A stretch of 64,000 nucleotides of DNA from contig CACGJX010000005.1 of assembly GCA_902573465.1 (NCBI GenBank), forward strand, positions 19,110 through 83,109, read 5' to 3'. This DNA comes from an uncultured Pelagibacteraceae bacterium. Its GTDB lineage: Bacteria; Pseudomonadota; Alphaproteobacteria; Pelagibacterales; Pelagibacteraceae. Made by a program: the position numbers and the translations under genes. Positions 19,679 through 31,384 of the stretch are shown here, in pieces (within the stretch, counting starts at the first letter, position 1; every line of letters begins with the position of its first letter). The notes under the pieces were generated by a model. That model was not told the DNA's origin and searched no databases. It saw nothing but the letters and a program-made list of their open reading frames with translations.

Positions 19679-21055
19679 TTGATAGAAATTAAAAAAAACT
19701 CTTTGTCTGAAATGTTCTCGGTTTATTTTGACAAAAGAATGCTCAAAATTTTATTGCTTGGTGCAATATCAGGTTTTCCATGGGTTTTGATTGGAAGTAG
19801 TCTAAGTTTATGGTTAAAAGAAGATGGACTAAGCAGATCAACTGTTGGATGGGCTGGATTAATTTTTGCAGTTTACGCATTTAATTATTTATGGGCACCT
19901 TTAATAGATAGAATACAAATACCATATTTAACAAAAAAAATAGGTCACAGAAGAGGATGGATTGTTTTGATGCAAATTATCATCTTACTCTCACTTGCTC
20001 TTTGGAGTTTACTCGATCCATCTGAAAATTTAGCTTTAGTTGTTTCAGTAGGCTTAATAATTGCTATAGCATCATCAACTCAAGATATAACAGTTGATGC
20101 TTTAAGAATTGAACAGATTGGTGAGGATGAGGGAAAATCCATGGCTGCTGGAGCCGCAATGGCGGTAGTCGGTTGGTGGACAGGATACAAGTTAGGTGGA
20201 GTACTATCATTATTTGCTGCAGATATTCTACAAAACATTGGTTTTGAAAATTATTGGCAATTAACTTTCTTAATTTTGGGGATTTTAGTAATTTTAATGA
20301 ACATTGGCTTAATGTTCATTGATGAGTCTGGAAATTTAGAGAGACAAAATCAACAAAAAGAAAATGATAAATTAATATCATCTCAATTTAAAAAAGAAAA
20401 TATATTTACAAAATTGATAACCTGGGTTGCTGGAACAATAAGTGGCCCAATCATTAGTTTTTTTAAAAAAAATGGCTTTTCGATTGCTTTAGGAATTTTA
20501 GGATTTGTTTTTTTATTTAAAGTGGGAGAGGCATTTCTTGGGAGGATGTCTATAATTTTTTATAAAGAAATAGGTTTTAGTAAATCAGATATCGCTATTT
20601 ACTCTAAAACTTTAGGTTGGATTACTACTGTGACGTTTACTCTTTTAGGTGGGCTTTTTGTAATAAGATCCGGGGTGTTAAAAGCAATGTTTTTTGCTGG
20701 AGTTATGATGGCAAGTACAAACCTTTTGTTCAGTGTATTGGCCTGGAGTGATAAATCAGAATTTTTATTTGCTATTGCAGTTATTTTTGATGATATAGCT
20801 GCTGCATTTGCAACAGTAGCTTTTGTAGCCTTTATATCTATGCTCGTAGACAGAGCCTACACAGCAACTCAATATGCGCTCTTAGCCTCAATAGGCACCG
20901 CTGGTAGAACAACTTTGGCCTCCTCCTCTGGTGCCCTTGTTGATTGGTTAAATGGTGATTGGGGAATATTTTTCATTTTGACCGCGCTAATGGTAATTCC
21001 TTCATTAATAATCCTATGGATCATGAAAAATAAACTACAACTAAGTGAAAAATAA
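19679..21055 (+). CDS. ampG: MFS transporter, AmpG-like muropeptide permease
   Basis: DKRMLKILLLGAISGFPWVLIGSSLSLWLKEDG; TTG start at 19679 preceded by GGAGG, so the ORF-track start at 19589 (inside trkH) is probably too early. Confidence 0.78.
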   Translation: MIEIKKNSLSEMFSVYFDKRMLKILLLGAISGFPWVLIGSSLSLWLKEDGLSRSTVGWAGLIFAVYAFNYLWAPLIDRIQIPYLTKKIGHRRGWIVLMQIIILLSLALWSLLDPSENLALVVSVGLIIAIASSTQDITVDALRIEQIGEDEGKSMAAGAAMAVVGWWTGYKLGGVLSLFAADILQNIGFENYWQLTFLILGILVILMNIGLMFIDESGNLERQNQQKENDKLISSQFKKENIFTKLITWVAGTISGPIISFFKKNGFSIALGILGFVFLFKVGEAFLGRMSIIFYKEIGFSKSDIAIYSKTLGWITTVTFTLLGGLFVIRSGVLKAMFFAGVMMASTNLLFSVLAWSDKSEFLFAIAVIFDDIAAAFATVAFVAFISMLVDRAYTATQYALLASIGTAGRTTLASSSGALVDWLNGDWGIFFILTALMVIPSLIILWIMKNKLQLSEK

Positions 21056-21797
21056 TTTTTTAAATAAACCTGTAGCTAACATTTACTTTAAACCATCTCA
21101 TAATTCTGGGGTAGTTTCACAAATTTTATATGGAGAGAAATTTAAGATTCTATTGAAAAGAAAAAAATATATAAAAATTAAAACGCATTATGACAATTAT
21201 ATTGGATATATAAAAAAAGATAAATTTTTAAAAAATTTTAAACCTTCATATAAAATTTCGAAAATTAAATCTAGAATTTTCTTTAAAAGAGATAAAAGAT
21301 TTTTGTCCTCAAACCATTATCTATATTATGGATCTGGTGTGTGTAAACGAAATGAAAATAAAAAGTATATAGAATTTCAAAAAAATAAATGGATTAAAAA
21401 AAGTGATATCAAAAATATTGATCATCATGAGAAAAATTATATCAAAATATTCAAATTCTTTTTAAACACAAAATACTTATGGGGCGGAAAAACCTGTGAT
21501 GGGATTGATTGTTCAGCATTAATTCAAATCTATTTTTATTACAACAGAATATTTTTTCCAAGAGATACAAAAGATCAAATAAAATTTTGTAAAAGAAAAA
21601 GAAGTAAAAATCGACTTAAAGGAGATATCGTATTTTGGAAAGGACATGTTGGTATATGTCTAAATAAGTCTAGATTTATTCATGCTTATGGACCAAAAAA
21701 GAAGGTGATAATAATGCCAACAGGACAAACAATTAAATTAATTGATAAAACCGCAAATCTGAAAGTTAAAAAAGTGAGTAATATTAGTAATATTTAA
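21045..21797 (+). CDS. SH3-domain NlpC/P60 family cell-wall peptidase (GTG start)
   Basis: GGKTCDGIDCSALIQIYF, GDIVFWKGHVGICL, FIHAYG catalytic motifs. Confidence 0.88.
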   Translation: MKNNFLNKPVANIYFKPSHNSGVVSQILYGEKFKILLKRKKYIKIKTHYDNYIGYIKKDKFLKNFKPSYKISKIKSRIFFKRDKRFLSSNHYLYYGSGVCKRNENKKYIEFQKNKWIKKSDIKNIDHHEKNYIKIFKFFLNTKYLWGGKTCDGIDCSALIQIYFYYNRIFFPRDTKDQIKFCKRKRSKNRLKGDIVFWKGHVGICLNKSRFIHAYGPKKKVIIMPTGQTIKLIDKTANLKVKKVSNISNI

Positions 21798-22690
21798 TCT
21801 CTACCAAAGTCAGGTTTGTTTACATCCTGTTTTAATTTAATAATTTTAGACCTAACTTTTTTAGTCTGAGATAATTTTTTTAAAATTGATTTATTATTTT
21901 TAGAATTTATATCTTTTTTGAAGGATTTTAAGTTTTTGATAAATAAGTCTATCGCTTTTGTAACATTAACCTTATTGTCAAAGAAAATATCTCTCCACAT
22001 GATTTCATTTGAAGCAGCTATTCTTGAAAAATCTCTCAACCCCCCAGCACTGTATTTGATAAGCCCAAATTTGAGTATTTTTTCAAAATCTTGAGCCGAT
22101 TTAACCAAATTATAGGCAATTAAATGTGGTAAATGACTTGTGATAGAAAAAACTTTGTCATGTTTTTCAGAGTCCATAATAACAGTTTTTGAGCCCATCT
22201 TTTTCCAAAAAGAAATTAAAAATTTTAAATTCTTAGGACTTGTTTTTTTATCCTTAATTAATACACACCATTTATCCTCAAACATATCAGCTTTTCCAAA
22301 TTCTGGTCCACTCACCTCTGATCCAGCGATAGGGTGACTCCTTATCCAATTTACACCACGCTTCAAAAATTTTTTGATAATTTTTGATGACTCTATTTTT
22401 GAAGATCCCACATCGGTAATTAGTGTCTTTGGTGAAATAGTTTTATTAATTTTAATAATAAGTTTTTTATATTCACTCATTGATGTACAAACAATCACTA
22501 AGTTTGAATTTACCAAACCATCTTTAAGAGACTTAACAATTGTTCCAGGTAGTCTAAGACTTTTTATTTTAGCGATATTAGATTTTGATTTTTCATAAAT
22601 AAATATTTTTTTTGCTATTTTTTTTTTTGAAATCCTCCTTACTAAAGAAGAGCCTAATAACCCACAGCCTATAATTAATATATTTCTCAT
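21794..22690 (-). CDS. tyrA: Prephenate/arogenate dehydrogenase
   Basis: IIGCGLLGSSLVRRI; SHPIAGSEVSGPEF; SHLPHLIAY; AGGLRDFSRIAASNEIMWRDI. Confidence 0.94.
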   Translation of the reverse strand: MRNILIIGCGLLGSSLVRRISKKKIAKKIFIYEKSKSNIAKIKSLRLPGTIVKSLKDGLVNSNLVIVCTSMSEYKKLIIKINKTISPKTLITDVGSSKIESSKIIKKFLKRGVNWIRSHPIAGSEVSGPEFGKADMFEDKWCVLIKDKKTSPKNLKFLISFWKKMGSKTVIMDSEKHDKVFSITSHLPHLIAYNLVKSAQDFEKILKFGLIKYSAGGLRDFSRIAASNEIMWRDIFFDNKVNVTKAIDLFIKNLKSFKKDINSKNNKSILKKLSQTKKVRSKIIKLKQDVNKPDFGRD

Positions 22691-23772
22691 TTTCTAAATA
22701 TATTTTGTGTTGCTTTAATAAATTTCATATTTTCCTCTTTTGACCCAATCGTTAATCTTAGCATATTTTTTATTTTATAACCTTCTTCAGTAGACCTTAA
22801 AATAATTCCCTTTTTTTTTAATTTTTCATAGAAACTATTAGCTCTTAGTTTGCATTTATTGAAATTCAGTAATAGAAAGTTAGCAGAAACTTTATTTGAG
22901 CTAATATCATAATTGCTCAAAAAATTTTTCAGTTTTGTTGCATAAATATGATTATGTTTTACTGAACGTGAAATAAATTTTTTATCCTTAAGTGACTCAA
23001 TAGCTGCTTTTTGAGCTACTTCATTAACATTGAATGGAGGTTTAATAACATTCAAAGCATCAATAATTTTTTTTGAACCATATCCCCAACCAATTCTTAA
23101 AGATGATAGTCCGTAGATTTTTGAGAATGTCCTTAATATAAAAACATTTTGCTTATTCTTGAATAAATCTAAACCAGATTTATAGTCTCTATTTTGCATG
23201 TACTCTGCATAAGCATCATCTACAACAAGTAAGATATTTTTTCTTAATCTTTTTCTTAAATCAATTAATTCAAAACTGTTCAAGTAAGTGCCAGTCGGAT
23301 TATTTGGATTAGCAAGAAATACAATTTTAGTTTTATTGCTTACTTTTTTAATTATTTCTGAGACAGAAACTTTAAAATTTTTTTCTTTGGCAAAAACAAC
23401 TTTTGCACCAACTATTTTTGCATATATTCTGTACATTAAAAAACTAAACTGAGGAAGAATTACTTCATCTTTTGGTTTAAGGAAAAGTTGGCATAACATT
23501 TGAATAACTTCATCTGAACCAGCTCCACAAATTATTTTTTCTTTGTCACAACTAAATTTTTTTGAGATCTGACTTCGTAATTTTTTAGACTTTCCATCAG
23601 GATATCTGAAAAGACTTAATTTTTTATTTGATATTGCTTTCTTGGCCTTGGCACTTACTCCTAGAGCTGATTCATTTGCTGAAAGTTTAATGATTTTATT
23701 AAAACTCTTAATAGTTGATTTGCCAGGTTGATAAGCCTCAATATTAAATTTTTTAAATTTTATAGTTGTCAT
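22687..23772 (-). CDS. hisC: Histidinol-phosphate aminotransferase
   Basis: KLSANESALGVS, GAGSDEVIQML, NPNNPTGTYL, DDAYAEY, RTFSKIYGLSSLRIGWGYG. Confidence 0.95.
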   Translation of the reverse strand: MTTIKFKKFNIEAYQPGKSTIKSFNKIIKLSANESALGVSAKAKKAISNKKLSLFRYPDGKSKKLRSQISKKFSCDKEKIICGAGSDEVIQMLCQLFLKPKDEVILPQFSFLMYRIYAKIVGAKVVFAKEKNFKVSVSEIIKKVSNKTKIVFLANPNNPTGTYLNSFELIDLRKRLRKNILLVVDDAYAEYMQNRDYKSGLDLFKNKQNVFILRTFSKIYGLSSLRIGWGYGSKKIIDALNVIKPPFNVNEVAQKAAIESLKDKKFISRSVKHNHIYATKLKNFLSNYDISSNKVSANFLLLNFNKCKLRANSFYEKLKKKGIILRSTEEGYKIKNMLRLTIGSKEENMKFIKATQNIFRK

Positions 23773-23844
23773 CTTTTAAACTTTAGCCTCTTTATAAATA
23801 AAATAACAATTTTTCATATAGAATTAGTTCAAATATTTTAAAAA

Positions 23845-23873
23845 TTGACATACTAAATAACATCTTGTACAAA
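23845..23873 (+). promoter_or_regulatory. Predicted promoter TTGACA-17 nt-TACAAA for metX
   Basis: TTGACA at 23845-23850, TACAAA at 23868-23873; expected start about 23880. Confidence 0.65.
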
Positions 23874-23878
23874 ATTTA

Positions 23879-23930
23879 TGCGCTGATTTACCTGAATTGC
23901 GAGCGCTTTAAAAAAACCGCTAAAAAAGTT
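23879..23930 (+). promoter_or_regulatory. SAM-II riboswitch upstream of metX
   Basis: TGCGCTGATTTACCTGAATTGCGAGCGC..ACCGCTAAAAAAGTT: GCGCTGATTTA, ATTGCnAGCGC P1 closure and 3' GCTAAAAA element match the SAM-II layout as remembered. Confidence 0.92.
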
Positions 23931-23966
23931 TTTTTTCTCACAATTCAATAATTAGCATTAATAATT

Positions 23967-25085
23967 ATGAATATTAAAGAGAATATAAAAACACTTGTTA
24001 TTAAAAAACCATTGAAACTTGACTGTGGTAAAACTATTAATAATTTTCCACTCGCGTATGAAACTTATGGTTCGCTTAATAAAAATAAAGATAATGCAAT
24101 CCTTGTTTTTCATGCGCTTACTGGTGATCAATTTGTTACGGGTATTAATCCCGTTACAAAAAAAGATGGTTGGTGGTCTTATGCAGTGGGTCCTAACAAA
24201 TCAATAGATACAAATAAATATTTTGTTATTTGTGCAAATGTAATAGGTGGTTGTATGGGCTCATTTGGTCCAAGCCATAAAAATCCTGATACAAATAAAA
24301 TTTATGGAACCGATTTTCCTGTAATTACTATTAATGACATGGTCAATGCACAAGTAAATTTATTAGATCATTTTGAGATAAAAAAACTTTTTTCAGTTGT
24401 TGGTGGATCAATGGGAGGAATGCAAGTTTTGCAATTTATTAGTAATTTTCCGGATAAAGCTAGTACAGTAGTGCCGATTGCATGTACCGCTAGTCATTCT
24501 GCTCAAAATATTGCTTTTAATGAGTTGGGTAGACAAGCGATAGCATCGGATCATAATTGGTCAGACGGAAAATATTTATCTAATAATACTCTTCCTGATA
24601 AAGGGTTATCTGTGGCGAGAATGGCTGCTCATATAACTTATTTGTCTAAAAAAGGTTTACAAGAAAAATTTGGAAGAAAACTTCAAGAAAGAGATGCTCT
24701 TAAATTTGGATTTGACGCAGATTTTCAAATAGAGAGTTATCTAAGATATCAAGGATCCGTTTTTGTAGATCGATTTGATGCTAATAGTTATCTTTATATT
24801 ACAAGAGCAATGGATTATTTTGATCTAGTTAAACAATTCGATGGTAATTTATCTAATGCATTTAAAAAAACTAAGGCTAAGTTTTTTGTAATATCTTTCA
24901 CCTCAGACTGGCTCTATCCAACTCAAGAAAATAAAGATATAGTTATCGCTCTTAATGCAATTGGTGCTGATGTTGGATTTGTTGAAATAAAATCTGACAA
25001 AGGTCATGATTCTTTTTTATTAGATGTTCCAGACTTTTTGAAAACCCTTAAAAATTTTTTAGATAAATCTTACATAGAGAGATAA
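23967..25085 (+). CDS. metX: Homoserine O-acetyltransferase
   Basis: AYETYGSLN, FHALTGDQF, VVGGSMGGMQVLQF, SFTSDWLYP, DKGHDSFLLD. Confidence 0.96.
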   Translation: MNIKENIKTLVIKKPLKLDCGKTINNFPLAYETYGSLNKNKDNAILVFHALTGDQFVTGINPVTKKDGWWSYAVGPNKSIDTNKYFVICANVIGGCMGSFGPSHKNPDTNKIYGTDFPVITINDMVNAQVNLLDHFEIKKLFSVVGGSMGGMQVLQFISNFPDKASTVVPIACTASHSAQNIAFNELGRQAIASDHNWSDGKYLSNNTLPDKGLSVARMAAHITYLSKKGLQEKFGRKLQERDALKFGFDADFQIESYLRYQGSVFVDRFDANSYLYITRAMDYFDLVKQFDGNLSNAFKKTKAKFFVISFTSDWLYPTQENKDIVIALNAIGADVGFVEIKSDKGHDSFLLDVPDFLKTLKNFLDKSYIER

Positions 25086-25087
25086 TA

Positions 25088-25684
25088 GTGAAAACAGAAT
25101 ATAAAATAATAGTCGATTTAATAGAGGAAAAAACAAGAGTTTTAGATGTTGGCTGCGATGATGGAACATTAATGGAGTCATTAAAAAAAAATAAAAATGT
25201 TGATGCGAGAGGAATTGAGATTTCAAAGGATAAAGTTCAAACCTGCGTATCAAAAGGACTTACTGTAATTGAGGGAAACGCGGAATTGGATTTAAAACAA
25301 TTTCCAAATGATTCTTTTGATTATGTTGTCCTAGGTCAAACTTTACAAGCTTTCATAAATCCTGAAATTGTCATAAAAGAACTTTTAAGAGTTGGAAAGA
25401 AAACAATCATAACAGTTCCAAATTTTGGTCATTGGAAAGTAAGATTAAATTTGCTTATCAAAGGAACAATGCCAATCACAGAATCATTACCAAATGATTG
25501 GTATAACACCCCAAATATTCATATGTGTACGATTAAAGATTTTGTTAAATTTTCAAAAATTATAAACTTTAAAATCTTTAAATCTTTAGCTCTGACTAAT
25601 AAAAATATATCAAATATTAACAATTCTAATTTATTTTATAAAAATTTATTTGCAGAATTAGGTATATTCTTAATTGAAAAATAA
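25088..25684 (+). CDS. metW: Methionine biosynthesis protein MetW
   Basis: RVLDVGCDDGTLMESL, SFDYVVLGQTLQAF, VPNFGHWKVRLNLLIKGTMPITESLPNDWYNTPNIHMCTIKDF. Confidence 0.95.
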   Translation: MKTEYKIIVDLIEEKTRVLDVGCDDGTLMESLKKNKNVDARGIEISKDKVQTCVSKGLTVIEGNAELDLKQFPNDSFDYVVLGQTLQAFINPEIVIKELLRVGKKTIITVPNFGHWKVRLNLLIKGTMPITESLPNDWYNTPNIHMCTIKDFVKFSKIINFKIFKSLALTNKNISNINNSNLFYKNLFAELGIFLIEK

Positions 25685-25685
25685 A

Positions 25686-26405
25686 ATGAGAATAGAAATA
25701 ATTAAGTGTTTACAAGATAATTATAGTTACTTATTAATCGATGAGACTAAAAATATTGGATGTGTTGTTGACCCTGGTGAGGCAGCTCCAGTTATAGAAT
25801 ATGTTGAAAGTAATAATATTAATTTAAAATATATTCTTAATACTCATCATCATTATGATCATGTAGGTGGCAATTTAGAATTAAAGAAAAGATATAATTC
25901 TAAAATAGTTGGATTTAAAGAAGATAAAGATCGGATTCCAGAAATTGATGTACTTGTGGAAGATAATCAAAAATGGAAAGGCGAAAATTTTGAGGCGAAA
26001 ATTTATCACATTCCAGGTCATACAAGTGGACATATTGCCTTTCATTTTTTTTTGGAAAAAAAAATTTTTACTGGAGATACCTTATTTTCTTTAGGATGTG
26101 GTAGAATTTTTGAGGGAACTTATGAACAGATGTTCAATTCATTAAAAAAAATAAAAGAACTTCCAAAAGATACTCAGATATACTGTGGCCATGAATATAC
26201 ATTACAAAATTCAAAATTTTGTGAATCAAACGATCCTGATAATTCAAATTTGAAGAGTAAAATTGAACAAATTAAAGAAAAAATAAAAAATGGCCAGCCT
26301 ACCATTCCATCAATTTTATCTGATGAAATAGAATGTAATATATTTCTTAAAGCTAAAGATGTTGAAAGTTTTTCAAAATTAAGAGATTTAAAGGATAATT
26401 TTTAA
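25686..26405 (+). CDS. gloB: Hydroxyacylglutathione hydrolase (glyoxalase II)
   Basis: LNTHHHYDHVGGNLEL, IPGHTSGHIAFHF, FTGDTLFSLGCGRIFEGT, YCGHEYTLQN; ATG at 25686 preferred. Confidence 0.95.
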   Translation: MRIEIIKCLQDNYSYLLIDETKNIGCVVDPGEAAPVIEYVESNNINLKYILNTHHHYDHVGGNLELKKRYNSKIVGFKEDKDRIPEIDVLVEDNQKWKGENFEAKIYHIPGHTSGHIAFHFFLEKKIFTGDTLFSLGCGRIFEGTYEQMFNSLKKIKELPKDTQIYCGHEYTLQNSKFCESNDPDNSNLKSKIEQIKEKIKNGQPTIPSILSDEIECNIFLKAKDVESFSKLRDLKDNF

Positions 26406-26415
26406 TTTATAAAAC

Positions 26416-26443
26416 TTGACTATAGGATTGCTCAGACTATATT
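26416..26443 (+). promoter_or_regulatory. Sigma70-like promoter for the rplU operon (TTGACT-16 nt-TATATT)
   Basis: Read directly upstream of the rplU ATG at 26470. Confidence 0.6.
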
Positions 26444-26469
26444 GCTCTAACAAAATTTAGAGTATTTAT

Positions 26470-26868
26470 ATGTCATTCGCAGTCATAAAAACAGGTGGTA
26501 AACAATACAAGGTCAAATCTGGAGAGATTTTGAAAATTGAGAAATTAACTGATATTAAAGCTAATTCAAAAATAGAATTTAATGAAATTTTAGCTTATGG
26601 AGATGACAGTAAAATAGAAATTGGAGCTCCAATAGTTAACGGAGCAAAAGTTGAAGCTGACCTCATCAAAAATGGTAAAAATAGAACTGTATTAATTTTC
26701 AAAAAAAGAAGAAGACAAAATTCAAGAAGAAAAAATGGACATAGACAAGAATATTCTATGATTAGAATAGATAAAATTTTTTCGAAAGATGGAAAAATTC
26801 TTTCAGAGGCTGAAAAAGTTTCTAAGGTAACAAAAAAGACAGAAACAAAAAAAGAGGCAATCAAATAA
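26470..26868 (+). CDS. rplU: 50S ribosomal protein L21
   Basis: FAVIKTGGKQYKVKSGEILKIEKL; FKKRRRQNSRRKNGHRQ. Confidence 0.97.
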   Translation: MSFAVIKTGGKQYKVKSGEILKIEKLTDIKANSKIEFNEILAYGDDSKIEIGAPIVNGAKVEADLIKNGKNRTVLIFKKRRRQNSRRKNGHRQEYSMIRIDKIFSKDGKILSEAEKVSKVTKKTETKKEAIK

Positions 26869-26881
26869 CTAGGAATTAATT

Positions 26882-27136
26882 ATGGCAACAAAAAAAGCAG
26901 GTGGATCTTCTAGAAATGGACGTGATAGTGCTGGGCGAAGACTTGGTGTCAAAAAGTATGGTGGGCAATCTGTTATACCTGGAAACATTATAGTAAGACA
27001 AAGGGGTACAAAAATATTTCCTGGAGAAAACGTAGGAATGGGTAAAGATCACTCAATTTTTTCAGTAATAAAAGGTAAAGTAGTTTTTAAAAAAACAAAG
27101 TCAGATAGAACTTTTGTTTCAGTAAAACCCAATTAA
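26882..27136 (+). CDS. rpmA: 50S ribosomal protein L27
   Basis: [28 protein letters not shown]. Confidence 0.98.
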   Translation: MATKKAGGSSRNGRDSAGRRLGVKKYGGQSVIPGNIIVRQRGTKIFPGENVGMGKDHSIFSVIKGKVVFKKTKSDRTFVSVKPN

Positions 27137-27139
27137 TAG

Positions 27140-29242
<2,103 letters not shown>

Positions 29243-29243
<1 letters not shown>

Positions 29244-30493
29244 TGAAAAAGATATTGATTAATATTGGTGAAAGATCAAAACGAGCGTTTGCTCAACCAA
29301 TAAATACTTATAAAAAAAATAAAGTTTTAAGTGATTATCTTAAAATGATAAAAAAAAATAAGCATTTAATTCTTAAAGAAAATAAAAAAGATGTAGATCA
29401 GGCTATTAAAATAAAGCTAAGAGATAATTTAATAGATCGACTGATTTTAAATGAAAAAAAAATCTTGGGTATTATTAATTCAATCCAAAGAATAATTAAG
29501 TTAAAGGATCCAGTTCATAATGTTATTGAAAGATGGAAAAGACCTAATGGACTTGTATTTTCAAAAATATCAATCCCGATAGGAATAATAGGGGTAATTT
29601 ATGAAAGTAGACCGAATGTAACCTCGGATGTAGCATCATTATGTTTTAAATCTGGAAATCCAGTCATTTTGAAAGGTGGTTCTGAGGCCTTTCATTCTAA
29701 TAAAATTTTATCAAATTTATTTAGAAAAGCTTTAAAGATTAATAAAGTTAATCAAAACTTTGTTCAATTCATCGATATAAAGAATAGAAAAGTAGTAGAT
29801 TTTTTACTCACTAAAATGACTAATTTTATTGATGTAATCATACCAAGAGGGGGTGGAAATTTGGTTAAAAAAGTACAAAACATTTCCAAAATTCCAATTA
29901 TTGGTCACTTAGAAGGTGTTTGTCATTCATATGTAGATAAAGATGCAGATCCCAAAATTGCTACCAAAGTAATAGTAAATGCAAAATTAAGAAATACAGC
30001 GATTTGTGGAGCAACTGAAACAATTTTGCTTAATGAGCGTATAATCAAAAAGTTTGGAGCACATATATTAAAGATATTAGAGGAAAAAGGTTGTCAAATT
30101 ATTGGTGATAATAAAATACGAAAAATTTATGAAGGTAAAATCAAAAAAGCATCGATGAAAGATTGGTCAAAAGAATATTTATCCGCTACCGTTTCTGTAA
30201 AATCAGTCAAAAATCTACAAGAGGCTATTTCTCATATTAATAAATATGGAACTATGCACACTGATTGTATTATTACTAAAAACAAAAAAACTGCTACAAA
30301 ATTTTTAATGGGAGTTAAAAGTTCAATAGCAATGCATAATACATCTACACAATTTGCAGATGGTGGTGAATTTGGATTTGGTGGTGAGGTTGGAATTTCG
30401 ACAAATGTTCTTCCACCAAGAGGCCCCGTAGGACTTGGACAACTAATTTCTTACAAATATCAAGTAACGAGTAATGGTAAAATCAGAAAGTAA
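29243..30493 (+). CDS. proA: Glutamate-5-semialdehyde dehydrogenase
   Basis: GVIYESRPNVTSDVASLCFKSGNPVILKGGSEA; NTAICGATETILL; FGFGGEVGIST. Confidence 0.97.
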
Positions 30494-31016
30494 ATTTGTT
30501 ACAAGAAGAGATAAAATTGGGATCCTGGGTGGATCCTTCGATCCTGCACACAAAGGTCACTTAACAATCTCAAAAGAAGCAATTAAAAGATTTAAATTAC
30601 GAAATGTTATTTGGGCAATAACAAAAAAAAATCCTTTTAAAAGAAAGACAAATATAAGTTTGGATAATAGAATCAAGCATTGCAAAAAAATTATTGGATC
30701 AAATAAATTGATTAAAGTAAAATTTTATGAAGACACAATTAAATCAAATAAAACTTTTGATTTAATAAATCATATTTCAAAGATCAAAAAAAACAAAATT
30801 TATTTTATAATGGGAGCTGATAATTTAATAAAATTTCATAAATGGTATAAATGGAAATTAATTTCACAGAAATGTAAAATAATAGTATTTGATAGGCATA
30901 GTTATAAAAAAAAATCGTTAAATTCAACTACATATAAAAGATTAAATAGAGAAAATTTGAAATTTATCGAATTTAAAAAGGTCAATATTTCTTCTTCTCA
31001 ATTGAGAAAAATTTGA
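30474..31016 (+). CDS. nadD: Nicotinate-nucleotide adenylyltransferase
   Basis: GILGGSFDPAHKGHLTI; MGADNLIKFHKWYKW; ISSSQLRK. Confidence 0.93.
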   Translation: MVKSESKFVTRRDKIGILGGSFDPAHKGHLTISKEAIKRFKLRNVIWAITKKNPFKRKTNISLDNRIKHCKKIIGSNKLIKVKFYEDTIKSNKTFDLINHISKIKKNKIYFIMGADNLIKFHKWYKWKLISQKCKIIVFDRHSYKKKSLNSTTYKRLNRENLKFIEFKKVNISSSQLRKI

Positions 31017-31033
31017 TATGGTTTAGATAATTA

Positions 31034-31384
31034 ATGGACAAAATTTCTGATTTAAAAAAAATCATAATTCAAACTTTAGATATCAATAAAGCTTTAGACA
31101 TTGTTAGCATCGATCTTAAAGATAAAAGTTCGATGGCTGAATACATGATTATTGCAAGTGGTACGTCATCTAGACATATCCAATCACTTTCTGAGCAAGT
31201 TTTAGAAAAATTAAAAGATTATGGAATGAAAGATTCAAAAATTGAGGGAAAAGATAGTACTGAGTGGAAACTGGTGGATGGAATAGATCTAATTGTCCAT
31301 ATATTTCATCCAGAAAAAAGAAAATTTTATGAACTAGAAAAAATCTGGTCAGAATTTATTCCAAAAGAAAAACTTATAATATGA
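31034..31384 (+). CDS. rsfS: Ribosomal silencing factor RsfS
   Basis: YMIIASGTSSRHIQSLSEQV; WKLVDGIDLIVHIFHPEKRKFYELEKIWSE. Confidence 0.95.
   Translation: MDKISDLKKIIIQTLDINKALDIVSIDLKDKSSMAEYMIIASGTSSRHIQSLSEQVLEKLKDYGMKDSKIEGKDSTEWKLVDGIDLIVHIFHPEKRKFYELEKIWSEFIPKEKLII

Noticed and set aside
24019-24207. 62-aa alternative-frame ORF inside metX
   Set aside because: Out-of-frame with a well-supported gene; no start context or domain.
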